Source of the DNA: Actinomycetes bacterium
GTDB taxonomy: Bacteria > Actinomycetota > Acidimicrobiia > Acidimicrobiales > SZUA-35
Length of the DNA stretch: 45,984 nucleotides
Direction: 5' to 3'
Assembly: GCA_024280015.1 (NCBI GenBank)
Contig: JAJRQY010000134.1
Coordinates: 1 to 45,984 of the forward strand
Below the pieces are notes generated by a model, which was given only the letters and a program-made list of their open reading frames with translations, had not been told where the DNA came from and searched no databases. Of the stretch, positions 1-7,842 are shown in pieces. The position numbers and the translations under genes are program-made. How positions within the stretch are numbered: the stretch's first letter is position 1; every line of letters starts with the position of its first letter.

Positions 1-1
1 A

Positions 2-283
2 CTTGGTGCTCTTGGAGCGACGGTTTGGCCCTCCGGAGCTAACTTCATCTTGTTCAGACCGCCGGGAACCAATGCCGACGCGGTTTGGGATGGACTGGTT
101 CAGGAGTCAGTGCTGGTGCGCAACACCGCCAGCTGGCAGCATCTGGATGGCTGCCTACGAGTCACCATTGGAACACCGGGCGACAATGACCGTTTCCTGG
201 CGGCGTTGGCCAAGGTACTGGCCGAGGTCCCGTCACCAAAAGTAGCTACAGAATCTTCAACGATCAGGAAGAGTTCGTCATGA
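2..283 (+). CDS. hisC: Histidinol-phosphate aminotransferase, C-terminal end (partial)
   Basis: This is the last ~93 codons of a PLP-dependent class I/II aminotransferase; the 5' part lies outside the window. The visible tail contains a stretch ending LVRNTASW, then LRVTIGTPGDNDRFLAAL, which matches the C-terminal substrate-binding arginine region (RVTIGTPxxNxxFL) of HisC. HisC converts imidazole-acetol phosphate and glutamate to histidinol phosphate in the cytoplasm. The stop codon overlaps the hisB start (ATGA at 280-283), so the two are translationally coupled and the his genes form one operon. The tail after VLAEVPSPK is longer and less conserved. Assignment rests on this short conserved end plus position directly before hisB; confidence is good but only a fragment is seen. 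Confidence 0.85.
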   Translation, partial: LGALGATVWPSGANFILFRPPGTNADAVWDGLVQESVLVRNTASWQHLDGCLRVTIGTPGDNDRFLAALAKVLAEVPSPKVATESSTIRKSSS

Positions 284-873
284 CCAGGTCAGCAACTGTT
301 AGTCGCAAGACCAAGGAAGCCTCAATTGAGGTTTCCCTCGATCTGGATGGAACGGGCACAACCAACATTTCCACCGGCTTGCCGTTCTATGACCACATGC
401 TGGATCAGCTTGGGCGCCATGCAGGATTCGACCTTTCGGTGAAGGCCGATGGTGACGTCCACGTCGATGCCCATCACACGGTGGAGGACACCGCCATCGT
501 CATCGGCGAGGCCTTGGCCCAAGCCCTTGGCGACAAGTCCGGTGTTCGTCGATTCGCCAGTGGCCTCTATCCCCTAGATGAGGCACTGATCGAAGTCGCC
601 CTCGACTTGTCTGGGCGACCCTATTTTGTTTGGGATGTTGTCATGCCCGAAGCCATCCCGCTAGGAACCCCACCCTTTGATCCGTCCTTGGCCGAACACG
701 CTTTGCAGAGTCTGGCCACCAGTGCGGGCATCACCCTGCATGTCACCTTGAAGCACGGAACGAACGTGCACCACATCATCGAGGCTTGCTTCAAGGGTGT
801 CGCACGCTGCCTGCGTGACGCCGTACGTATCGAAGACCCTGGTGTGTTGCCTTCGACCAAGGGCCAGCTGTGA
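280..873 (+). CDS. hisB: Imidazoleglycerol-phosphate dehydratase
   Basis: Monofunctional HisB of 197 residues, the usual length. It dehydrates imidazole glycerol phosphate to imidazole acetol phosphate, a manganese-dependent step of histidine synthesis. Family signatures are present: the N-terminal RKTKEASIEVSLDLDGTG, FYDHMLDQLGRHAGFDL, the metal-binding DAHHTVEDTAIVIGEAL, and near the C-terminus HGTNVHHIIEACFKG with RCLRDAV. The duplicated His-rich motifs (HHTVED and HHIIE) supply the metal ligands. The ATG overlaps the hisC stop by ATGA. It is followed after a 37-nt gap by hisH. Confidence 0.97.
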   Translation: MTRSATVSRKTKEASIEVSLDLDGTGTTNISTGLPFYDHMLDQLGRHAGFDLSVKADGDVHVDAHHTVEDTAIVIGEALAQALGDKSGVRRFASGLYPLDEALIEVALDLSGRPYFVWDVVMPEAIPLGTPPFDPSLAEHALQSLATSAGITLHVTLKHGTNVHHIIEACFKGVARCLRDAVRIEDPGVLPSTKGQL

Positions 874-910
874 ATGCCCGCAATAGTGCTGGCGACAAGA
901 CGGGCACTCC

Positions 911-1573
911 ATGAGACTCTCGGACCTGACCGAGCCAGGTGACGGCTTGACCATTGCCGTGCTTGACTACGGCATTGGCAATCTCCGATCGGCCCAAAAA
1001 GCCCTTCAACGCTTGGGGGCGACAGCCCTGCTGACAGCTGACCCGGCAAGCATTGAAGCAGCTGATGGTGTCGTGCTCCCGGGAGTAGGGGCCTTCGGCG
1101 CTTGTATGGACGCCATGGACGCAACCGGTCTCACCGAGCAGTCACAACTTGTTGCTGCCTCTGGCCGCCCCTTTCTTGGTATTTGTGTCGGCATGCAACT
1201 CATGTTCGATGGATCCGACGAAACTCCTGGTCGTTCCGGTCTTGGCCTGTTCTCCGGAACAGTCCGCCGCCTGACCGGAGAGGTCCGAATACCTCAGATG
1301 CAATGGAACAAACTCGAGGTGACGGCGCCCGAGCATCCACTGATGAGCGAGCTGGACGGTTCGTGGATGTATTTCGTTCACAGCTATGGAGCCGAAGAAA
1401 CCGATGACACGATTGCCGTCACTGAATACGGAGGCAGGGTGGTGGCTGCGGTGGCCAGAGACAATGTGTGGGCGACCCAGTTTCATCCCGAGAAGTCCGC
1501 CGATGATGGAAAGCGACTGCTAGCCAACTGGTTGGAGTTTGTTGCCGCTAGCAGATTGGTTGCTCAAGCATGA
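911..1573 (+). CDS. hisH: Imidazole glycerol phosphate synthase, glutamine amidotransferase subunit
   Basis: Class I glutamine amidotransferase that supplies ammonia to HisF. The nucleophile elbow GICVGMQLMF places the catalytic Cys at about residue 92, and FHPEKS near the C-terminus gives the His and Glu of the triad. The N-terminal core begins at IAVLDYGIGNL, so the ATG at 911 gives about 14 extra residues; a GTG at 939 or TTG at 947 could be the true start. The ATG at 911 is retained as the first ATG after hisB. The stop overlaps the hisA ATG (ATGA at 1570-1573), implying coupling. The partner hisF is two genes downstream in the same operon. Confidence 0.95.
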   Translation: MRLSDLTEPGDGLTIAVLDYGIGNLRSAQKALQRLGATALLTADPASIEAADGVVLPGVGAFGACMDAMDATGLTEQSQLVAASGRPFLGICVGMQLMFDGSDETPGRSGLGLFSGTVRRLTGEVRIPQMQWNKLEVTAPEHPLMSELDGSWMYFVHSYGAEETDDTIAVTEYGGRVVAAVARDNVWATQFHPEKSADDGKRLLANWLEFVAASRLVAQA

Positions 1574-2316
1574 TCCTTTATCCAGCTATTGATCTGCGAG
1601 GTGGCAACTGTGTCCGGCTTCTCCGGGGTGACTATGACCAAGAAACCATCTACTCCGATAGTCCAGTCCAACAAGCGCTGAAGTTTGTTGAGGCTGGTGT
1701 TGAGTGGATCCACATGGTTGATCTTGATGCTGCCCTGACCGGCGAGCCGACAAACCGCGACGCCATTCGCGCCGTTTGCGCCGCGGTTGGTGTTCCTGTC
1801 CAGGTTGGCGGCGGCGTGCGAACCGAAGACGCAGCCAAGGCCCTGTTCGATTGTGGGGTAGCCCGAGTGGTTATCGGTACCGCGGCTCTGGAGAACCCCA
1901 ACCTTGTCCGTGCCGTAGCTGCGGATAACCCAGTTGCTGTTGGGTTGGACGCCCGAGGGGGTGAGGTCGCAACCCATGGCTGGACCGAACGCAGCGGCAG
2001 GTCAGTCGGCGAGCTCGCCGCTGAATTCGCTGATGCAGGAGTAGCAGCGCTGGTGGTGACCGAGATCAGTCGAGACGGCACGCTGGAAGGCCCCGATGTT
2101 TCTGGCCTGAGCGAGCTCTTGACTCAGACAACGATCCCCGTCATAGCGTCGGGAGGTGTTGGCACCTTGCAACACCTGGTTGATCTGGCCAAGGTCGAGG
2201 TCGATGGCCGTTGCTTCGAAGGAGCAATTGTCGGCAAGGCCATTTATGAGGGGACCGTCGACATCGTCGATGCCATTGCGGTGCTGGCTCAAGATCCCAA
2301 GAAAGCCGAGGGATAA
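1570..2316 (+). CDS. hisA: ProFAR isomerase (monofunctional HisA type)
   Basis: A (beta/alpha)8-barrel of 248 residues that isomerises ProFAR to PRFAR. It opens [10 protein letters not shown] with the first catalytic Asp, and the second catalytic Asp lies in [12 protein letters not shown]. Phosphate-binding motifs [14 protein letters not shown] and ASGGVGT are present. The loop reads VGGGVRTED, the classical HisA form, rather than the SGGIRDD form of actinobacterial PriA, which acts in both histidine and tryptophan synthesis. A dedicated trpF occurs at 14932, consistent with a HisA-only role here. Start overlaps the hisH stop; hisF starts 2 nt after the stop. Confidence 0.95.
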   Translation: MILYPAIDLRGGNCVRLLRGDYDQETIYSDSPVQQALKFVEAGVEWIHMVDLDAALTGEPTNRDAIRAVCAAVGVPVQVGGGVRTEDAAKALFDCGVARVVIGTAALENPNLVRAVAADNPVAVGLDARGGEVATHGWTERSGRSVGELAAEFADAGVAALVVTEISRDGTLEGPDVSGLSELLTQTTIPVIASGGVGTLQHLVDLAKVEVDGRCFEGAIVGKAIYEGTVDIVDAIAVLAQDPKKAEG

Positions 2317-2318
2317 CA

Positions 2319-3140
2319 ATGGAAGTCATCCGAGTCATTCCTTGCCTGGATGTTGACAACGGTCGGGTGGTCAAGGGGGTCAACTTCGTCGATATCCGAG
2401 ACGCCGGCGATCCGGTGGAGTTGGCGGCCCGATATGACCGTGAGGGAGCCGATGAGCTGATCTTCCTGGACATCACCGCCTCATCCGATGATCGAGAAAC
2501 CACTGTCGCAATGGCCGAAGCGGTGGCCGAGAAGGTCTTCATCCCCTTCACCATTGGGGGCGGGATCCGCAGCGTAGAAGACGCTAGACGGATGTTGCGG
2601 GCCGGAGCCGACAAGGTCTCGGTGAACTCCGCCGCGGTTAAGCGTCCGGAGTTGGTGGCCGAAATTGCTGAGGAGTTCGGTTCGCAATGTTGCGTAGTTG
2701 CCATCGACGTCCGGGCAATCGATGAACATCAAGCCGATGACGAAGGATCCAAAGCTGCGGACCAGGACGGATCACCCGTCATCAAGTCGGGCTTTGAGGT
2801 CTATGTCCGGGGTGGCCGGGACGCCACCGGGATTGATGCCGTCGAGTTCGCCAAGAAAGTGGTTGCCCTTGGTGCGGGGGAGATTCTTCTGACCTCTATG
2901 AACCGTGACGGAACCCGAGTGGGGTTCGACCTGCCGCTGACTCGAGCCATCAGTGACGCGGTCAATGTGCCAGTCATTGCCTCGGGCGGGGTTGGTTCCG
3001 TCGACGATCTGGCGCCGGGGGTGCTGGAGGGTGGGGCCTCGGCCGTCTTGGCGGCGAGCATCTTCCACTTTGGAGAGTCCACCATTGCTGATGCCAAAGA
3101 TGCGCTCCAAAAAGCCGGGCTTACCGTTCGTCCCGCTTGA
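2319..3140 (+). CDS. hisF: Imidazole glycerol phosphate synthase, cyclase subunit
   Basis: HisF barrel, 273 residues, which uses HisH-derived ammonia to form imidazole glycerol phosphate and AICAR. Signatures: [18 protein letters not shown] with the catalytic Asp, [35 protein letters not shown] with the second catalytic Asp, and [11 protein letters not shown]. The protein is about 15-20 residues longer than usual because of an acidic, low-complexity insertion at about residues 130-150 ([18 protein letters not shown]) between the strand carrying VAIDVRA and the [13 protein letters not shown] motif. The insertion lies in a surface loop of the barrel and is unlikely to remove activity. It ends the his operon; the next gene is on the other strand. 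Confidence 0.97.
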   Translation: MEVIRVIPCLDVDNGRVVKGVNFVDIRDAGDPVELAARYDREGADELIFLDITASSDDRETTVAMAEAVAEKVFIPFTIGGGIRSVEDARRMLRAGADKVSVNSAAVKRPELVAEIAEEFGSQCCVVAIDVRAIDEHQADDEGSKAADQDGSPVIKSGFEVYVRGGRDATGIDAVEFAKKVVALGAGEILLTSMNRDGTRVGFDLPLTRAISDAVNVPVIASGGVGSVDDLAPGVLEGGASAVLAASIFHFGESTIADAKDALQKAGLTVRPA

Positions 3141-3171
3141 ACTTCCGGTTTTGCTAGCCGCTTGCTCCTGA

Positions 3172-3882
3172 TCAAGTCCTCCGAGGGCCAGTTAGTGCGC
3201 GTAAAGCGAACTGGTTGATGACGCTGAGCTTGCCGTTCAAGAAGTGATCGGCTCCGGGCACCGTCGTGATGGTGGTGTTTTGCCAGGTGCTGGTTCGGTT
3301 GGCGGCCGTCTCTGGGTCACAGAATTGGTCATGTTCGGGGATGACAAGGTGGATGGGGCGAGGATCGTTGCCTGCGGCCATCTGTGCCGGGTCAAGGACG
3401 CCCAGCGGAGGAGCAACACAGAACCATTGGGAGATGGCCGAATCGATCACGGTGAGCGAAACGTCTGCTCCAAAGGACCAGCCAAGAAGGCTGAGTGTCA
3501 AGTCGGGATGCAAGCCAGCCAGATGAGCGACCGCTCCAGACACATCGGCCTTCTCGCCCTCGCCGTACTCATGGCAACCATCGGATCCAGTCACACCCCG
3601 AAAGTTGAAGCGCAGGCAGGCGAACCCTTCTTCTCCAAGCGAATGGAACAGACTGTTGATGTCTGACGAGAACATATTGCCTCCGTGCAGCGGATGGGGA
3701 TGGCAGAGCACGACGCAGCCAACCGGATCCGGAGGAGTTAACAATTCGGCCCGGAGGATCAGCCCGTCGGGGGTTCTCAGGGCAAACCGTTCGGGTTCGA
3801 GCGAATCCGTTGGCGTGGCTGGTGATTTGGGCTGAATTGGGTCTTGACCGGCTGGCTCCGGGTTCGTTGCGTCTGATGGCAT
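3172..3882 (-). CDS. Alpha/beta hydrolase (dienelactone hydrolase-like)
   Basis: A 236-residue cytoplasmic alpha/beta-hydrolase fold protein of unknown substrate. The early motif VVLCHPHPLHGGNM is the oxyanion-hole region of the short KANL3/Tex30 or dienelactone-hydrolase-like group, FNFRGVTGSDG follows, and the nucleophile elbow is GWSFGAD (Ser about 136). A late EHDQFCDPE and PGADHFLNGKL supply the likely Asp and His of the triad. The first ~25 residues are Pro/Ser/Thr rich and probably unstructured. It is divergent from the GroES-like gene; the ATG lies 7 nt after a TAGCGT hexamer (3895-3890 on this strand), so a leaderless mRNA is likely. The 3' end converges on hisF. Confidence 0.85.
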   Translation of the reverse strand: MPSDATNPEPAGQDPIQPKSPATPTDSLEPERFALRTPDGLILRAELLTPPDPVGCVVLCHPHPLHGGNMFSSDINSLFHSLGEEGFACLRFNFRGVTGSDGCHEYGEGEKADVSGAVAHLAGLHPDLTLSLLGWSFGADVSLTVIDSAISQWFCVAPPLGVLDPAQMAAGNDPRPIHLVIPEHDQFCDPETAANRTSTWQNTTITTVPGADHFLNGKLSVINQFALRALTGPRRT

Positions 3883-3889
3883 CTCTCAG

Positions 3890-3899
3890 ACGCTAGCGT
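3890..3899. promoter_or_regulatory. Palindromic bidirectional -10 element
   Basis: ACGCTAGCGT is a perfect 10-bp palindrome in the 24-nt gap between two divergent genes. Read forward it contains TAGCGT (3894-3899) exactly 7 nt before the GTG at 3907; read in reverse it contains TAGCGT (3895-3890) exactly 7 nt before the ATG at 3882. TAnnnT at that spacing is the expected arrangement for a leaderless transcript starting at the first base of the codon. The two -10 hexamers overlap, so the two promoters should be mutually exclusive. No convincing -35 was found on either side. Confidence 0.7.
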
Positions 3900-3906
3900 T
3901 TCGGCG

Positions 3907-4251
3907 GTGACAGACCGAGACAATGGCGCCACATCAGACAAACTCCCCATCAAGATGCTCAATGACCGCATCCTGGTGAAGATCGAGGGCCCTGATGGCG
4001 AACGAAAGTCCAATGGAGGAATCCTCATCCCAGCAACCGCCCAGGTCGGCAAACGCCTGACTTGGGCCACCGTGGTTGCTATTGGTTCCAACGTGCGATC
4101 CATGGAGCTCAAAGACCGGGTCCTCTACAATCCTGAGGACCGATACGAGGTCGAGGTTGGAGGAGCCGACTACATCATCTTGCGTGAGCGTGACATCCAC
4201 GCCGTCGCCGCTCAGCGTCTGGACGACTCCCATACGGGCCTGTATCTCTGA
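3907..4251 (+). CDS. GroES-like co-chaperonin (orphan, divergent)
   Basis: Cpn10/GroES family protein of 114 residues; ordinary GroES has about 95-100. The core LPIKMLNDRILVKIEGPDGERKSNGGILIPATA resembles the GroES opening, with the mobile loop region (SNGGILIP), followed by GxVVAIGSNV-like WATVVAIGSNVRSMELKDRVLYNPEDRYEVEVGGADYIILRERDIHAV, matching the GroES C-terminal half. An extra tail follows the last strand, AAQRLDDSHTGLYL. No groEL is adjacent, so it is likely a second, specialised copy. The GTG start is chosen because it lies 7 nt after the TAGCGT hexamer and gives a leaderless message. Confidence 0.85.
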   Translation: MTDRDNGATSDKLPIKMLNDRILVKIEGPDGERKSNGGILIPATAQVGKRLTWATVVAIGSNVRSMELKDRVLYNPEDRYEVEVGGADYIILRERDIHAVAAQRLDDSHTGLYL

Positions 4252-4261
4252 AAGGCGTCTG

Positions 4262-5722
4262 CTAGGTCGGATCACCGTCGAGGAGGGGGTCGCCTGCCGA
4301 GTGAGTTGCGGCGTCGTGTGGCAAGTTGCTTCGTCCGGCACGCAGATAGCCATAGGGCGTGACGAAGCCGAAGTTCGATACCCGCGAGGTGTACACATCG
4401 GCGTAGCGCTCGACTTGGCGAGCAAACAGGCTCTTGTCGATTCCGGCTCGCATCAGGGGCCCCCAAGTAGTGTTCCCGAGCTTGCCTGCCGCTCCAGCAA
4501 TTGGCCCGATCTTGTCATCAAGGGCAACGACCTGGCGGCGCACCTCGGTGATTGACTGGTCAATGGTCTTGTCGCCACTGCGTTGGCGAGCCATGCGTAG
4601 CTGGGAGAGCTCGTCCTCTTTCTTGCCCTTGCTAACCATGAGCGATGACAAGGCTTCTTCTTGTTCGGCGAACAGGGCCGACTCTCGAATCTCGTCTTCG
4701 AGTTCTCGAATGATCAGCGCGGTACGCCAACGCAAGGTCGACTTGGAGACATGAACGTCGCCGAACAGATGATCACCGACATAGAGGATGTCTCCACCGG
4801 ACAAGTTGAAGCTCTGTTCAACCGCCGCCGCATTGCCGCCAAAGTAGACAGCACCTTCTTTCAGCTGACCGAAATGGGGTTGCAGCAGCCCGGCCTTCTC
4901 ATCGACAACCCGGTAGAAGGGGTTCTGATCCTCGAAAAAGGATGGCTTGTTGGCCGAAACAATGACCAGGTCAAACAAGTCACGCCACGACTCGCCCTGG
5001 GCTAGGTCCGGGGCCATGGCGTAGGTCATCATCTCGGAGGTGTAGACCCAGTCTGAGTTGGTGATGAGGAAGGTCTTTCGTCCAGCGGCTCGTTGATCCC
5101 GCAGGGTTTGGGCCACCAGCGGATCACGTTCAACGAAGCGGCCGGGATCGCGCTGGATTTCGGCCTTGAGATCACCCTGCCAATGGGATTGGCCAAGGAC
5201 CTCATCCACCAGACGGTAGAGGCCGTCATAGCCCATGATCGTTGGCCGGTCCTCAACCTCTAAGGATCCCTCGTCCAGTCGATCAACTAGCTGAGCCAGC
5301 AGACTTTCTTGGGAGAGAGAAAACATGGTGTTGGTGAAGCGCCAGCGTTCTTCGGACAGGTTGATGAAGGTTCCGGAGTAGGCCTGACGGACCTCCCCGT
5401 AGCTGAGGGTGCGGGTGCCGTGGTGGGCACGAATGATGTAGCCAAAGCGGGTGGCCTTGACCAGATTGCCAAGCTCCATGTCAAAGACGAGGCCTTGGAT
5501 GCGGTTGGCTGGGTCAAATTCCAAACCGTCGACCGGGAAACCTCGCCCGCTCAAGAGCTCCCGGGTCCGGTCAAATGCGGCTTTCTCCCACTCCTTGATG
5601 TCGTAGTGGACCAGGGTGTAGTCCATGTCATAGCCAATGGCCCTCAGCGAGCGGAGATTGAGGGTGCGATTGGCGAAGACTCGGCGCTCGGGGGTGGCAG
5701 CCGGAAAAGGGGAGGGTTCCAT
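4262..5722 (-). CDS. HAD superfamily 5'-nucleotidase (cN-II-like)
   Basis: 486-residue HAD-IG family 5'-nucleotidase (the bacterial group related to eukaryotic cytosolic purine nucleotidase cN-II). HAD motif I is GYDMDYTLVHYD (nucleophile Asp about residue 32, acid/base Asp34); motif II is FLITNSDWVYT; the late motif GGDILYVGDHLFGDV contains the acidic metal ligands. A charged, probably helical segment near residues 350-410 is typical of this group. It likely removes phosphate from nucleoside monophosphates in the cytoplasm; substrate is not predictable. It ends 10 nt from the convergent GroES-like gene, and no partner gene is evident. Confidence 0.88.
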   Translation of the reverse strand: MEPSPFPAATPERRVFANRTLNLRSLRAIGYDMDYTLVHYDIKEWEKAAFDRTRELLSGRGFPVDGLEFDPANRIQGLVFDMELGNLVKATRFGYIIRAHHGTRTLSYGEVRQAYSGTFINLSEERWRFTNTMFSLSQESLLAQLVDRLDEGSLEVEDRPTIMGYDGLYRLVDEVLGQSHWQGDLKAEIQRDPGRFVERDPLVAQTLRDQRAAGRKTFLITNSDWVYTSEMMTYAMAPDLAQGESWRDLFDLVIVSANKPSFFEDQNPFYRVVDEKAGLLQPHFGQLKEGAVYFGGNAAAVEQSFNLSGGDILYVGDHLFGDVHVSKSTLRWRTALIIRELEDEIRESALFAEQEEALSSLMVSKGKKEDELSQLRMARQRSGDKTIDQSITEVRRQVVALDDKIGPIAGAAGKLGNTTWGPLMRAGIDKSLFARQVERYADVYTSRVSNFGFVTPYGYLRAGRSNLPHDAATHSAGDPLLDGDPT

Positions 5723-5835
5723 CGCCTCACTGTAATGGAACCCAAGCGGCTGGCCTCAGGAGTAAGCCCGTGAGGCCAGACAAAAAGACCAGCGAGGCCC
5801 AGACAAAAGGAACTGAACGAATGAAGAGCGAGCGG

Positions 5836-5841
5836 TAGGCT
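5836..5841 (+). promoter_or_regulatory. -10 hexamer of leaderless hisI promoter
   Basis: TAGGCT followed by a 6-nt spacer and the ATG at 5848. It matches the TANNNT pattern and spacing seen before several other genes in the window. TGAACG about 17 nt upstream is a weak -35 candidate. There is no Shine-Dalgarno sequence between the hexamer and the start codon. Confidence 0.6.
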
Positions 5842-5847
5842 CATGTC

Positions 5848-6240
5848 ATGTCATTTCGGGATGCGTCATCTGGACCAACGTCACCTTTGGGAACGTCATC
5901 TGAGGCTCTTGCTTTTCCCAAGCTGCTTGGTGAGATCAGCTTCGACCTCGATGGCCTAGTCCCCGCCATTATCCAGGATGACACGACCAATGCAGTCCTG
6001 ATGCTCGGCTACATGTCGGCGGAAACCTTGTCCATGACGTTGGAACAAGGCAGGACCGTGTTTTGGAGCCGCTCTCGCCAAGAAATCTGGCGCAAGGGAG
6101 ATACCTCGGGCAATGAGCAGCGAGTCCGGTCCGTCCACTATGACTGTGATGGCGACACCTTGTTGATCCGGGTCGAACAGGTCGGTGACGGGGCCTGTCA
6201 TACCGGTGAGTACTCGTGCTTTTACCGAAAGCTCGGCTGA
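5848..6240 (+). CDS. hisI: Phosphoribosyl-AMP cyclohydrolase
   Basis: HisI of 130 residues; opens the adenine ring of PR-AMP in the third step of histidine synthesis. Clear signatures: [42 protein letters not shown], and the metal-binding [16 protein letters not shown] followed by [12 protein letters not shown] with the conserved cysteines. The N-terminus carries about 25 extra residues before the domain. No fused HisE domain is present. It is separated from the main his operon by 2.7 kb and instead overlaps trpE (TGATG at 6238-6242), so histidine and tryptophan genes share a transcript. The start is supported by the -10 hexamer 6 nt upstream. Confidence 0.95.
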   Translation: MSFRDASSGPTSPLGTSSEALAFPKLLGEISFDLDGLVPAIIQDDTTNAVLMLGYMSAETLSMTLEQGRTVFWSRSRQEIWRKGDTSGNEQRVRSVHYDCDGDTLLIRVEQVGDGACHTGEYSCFYRKLG

Positions 6241-7832
6241 TGGACAAGACGGCCAATTCGCCAGAAGTACCAACCGGGACGACCACGCTGGAAGAGTTTC
6301 GTCGGATGGCCGCTGAGTATCGGGCGATTCCCGTCACTCGCGAGCTGCTGGCCGACCTCACCACACCCATGGCGGCCTTTCTGCGGGTCGTTGGTGATGA
6401 CCCGGGCTTCTTGTTGGAATCGGTCGAGAACGGCGAGCGATGGAGTCGCTTCAGCTTCGTTGGCCGTCGTCCCCACGCCACCCTCATTGCGCGCAACGGA
6501 GTTGTGGAAGTCCGTGGCTCGCTGCCTGATGAGGACCTGCCTTTGAAGGACGGCATCCTGGCCACTCTCGAAGCTCTGCTCGATCGGTACAAGGGTCCCG
6601 TTCTTGCTGACCTGCCTCCGCTTACTTCGGGTCTGGTCGGCTATCTGGGGTATGACACCATCCGCGAGATCGAGACTCTGCCTGCCATTGCCAGCGACGA
6701 CCTTGGTTACCCCGACGCCATGTTGGATGTGATTGGTGACATGGCAGTCTTTGATCACTTCCGCCAACGGGTCACCCTCGTCGCCGTCGCCCTGCTCAGC
6801 TCTGATGCAACCGGTGAGGACATCGACAATGCCTATGACGATGCTTGTGCCAGGCTCGACCAGCTGGCGGCCGATGGTGCTCGACCGATCTCCGAACCCA
6901 TGCTGGTTCCCCCCGATGCCCAGGGTCCTCTACCGAAGACGACATCGCCAACTCCACCCGGTCAGTATGAGCAATCGGTGGAGGTTGCCAAGGAATACAT
7001 CCGTGCTGGGGACCTCTTCCAAGTGGTTTTGTCCCAGCGGTTTGACGTTGAGCTTGAGGCCGATCCCGCTGACGTGTACCGAGTACTTCGACAGATCAAT
7101 CCCAGCCCCTACATGTACCTGCTCCGCCAAGAAGAACTTACCCTTGTTGGCTGCTCACCCGAACCGTTGGTGCAGGTTCGTGATGGTCGAGTGATCTCCC
7201 GACCAATTGCCGGGACTCGACGCCGAGGGCGAACCGACGAGGAAGACCGTCGTATGGCTGCTGAGTTGGTTGAGGACCCCAAGGAGCAGGCCGAGCATGT
7301 GATGCTGGTCGACCTAGCTCGTAATGATGTTGGCCGGGTGGCTCAGTACGGCTCAATGGAAGTTGTCGAGATGATGACGCTGGAACGGTTCAGCCATGTC
7401 ATGCATCTGACCAGCCAGGTTGAGGCCGATCTACGTCCGGAGTTCTCGGTGATTGATGTACTGCGTGCAACCTTGCCTGCTGGCACTGTTTCTGGTGCCC
7501 CCAAGGTTCGGGCAATGGAGATTATCGACGAGCTAGAACCGGTCAAGCGCGGCCCATACGCCGGGGTGGTTGGCTACTTCGACTTCTCCGGGAACCTCGA
7601 CACTGCCATCACCATTCGAACCATGGTTTGCGGGCCGACCCCGACAGATGAGCCAACCAAAGACCGAGCCCCTGGGTCCCACAACCCGCGTCGAGCGAGC
7701 ATCCAGGCCGGAGCAGGCATCGTTGCTGACAGTCAGCCTGAGCTGGAGAACCTGGAGTGCGCCAATAAGGCCCGGGCCCTACTGGCTGCCCTAGAACCAG
7801 CACGTCGGATGACCGAGCAACGACGAGGCTAG
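6240..7832 (+). CDS. trpE: Anthranilate synthase component I
   Basis: 530-residue chorismate-utilising enzyme that, with a TrpG amidotransferase encoded elsewhere, makes anthranilate. The N-terminal FLLESVENGERWSRFSFVG carries the LLES motif that binds tryptophan for feedback inhibition. The catalytic C-terminal domain shows GDLFQVVLSQRF, NPSPYMYLL, GCSPEPLV, RPIAGTRRRG, HVMLVDLARNDVGRV, LPAGTVSGAPKVRAMEII, GPYAGVVGYF and QAGAGIVADSQPE. The ATG at 6240 overlaps the hisI stop as TGATG and is preferred to a start 24 nt upstream inside hisI. A Pro/Thr-rich loop near residues 225-245 separates the two regions. Confidence 0.96.
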   Translation: MDKTANSPEVPTGTTTLEEFRRMAAEYRAIPVTRELLADLTTPMAAFLRVVGDDPGFLLESVENGERWSRFSFVGRRPHATLIARNGVVEVRGSLPDEDLPLKDGILATLEALLDRYKGPVLADLPPLTSGLVGYLGYDTIREIETLPAIASDDLGYPDAMLDVIGDMAVFDHFRQRVTLVAVALLSSDATGEDIDNAYDDACARLDQLAADGARPISEPMLVPPDAQGPLPKTTSPTPPGQYEQSVEVAKEYIRAGDLFQVVLSQRFDVELEADPADVYRVLRQINPSPYMYLLRQEELTLVGCSPEPLVQVRDGRVISRPIAGTRRRGRTDEEDRRMAAELVEDPKEQAEHVMLVDLARNDVGRVAQYGSMEVVEMMTLERFSHVMHLTSQVEADLRPEFSVIDVLRATLPAGTVSGAPKVRAMEIIDELEPVKRGPYAGVVGYFDFSGNLDTAITIRTMVCGPTPTDEPTKDRAPGSHNPRRASIQAGAGIVADSQPELENLECANKARALLAALEPARRMTEQRRG

Positions 7833-7842
7833 TGCAACCCCA

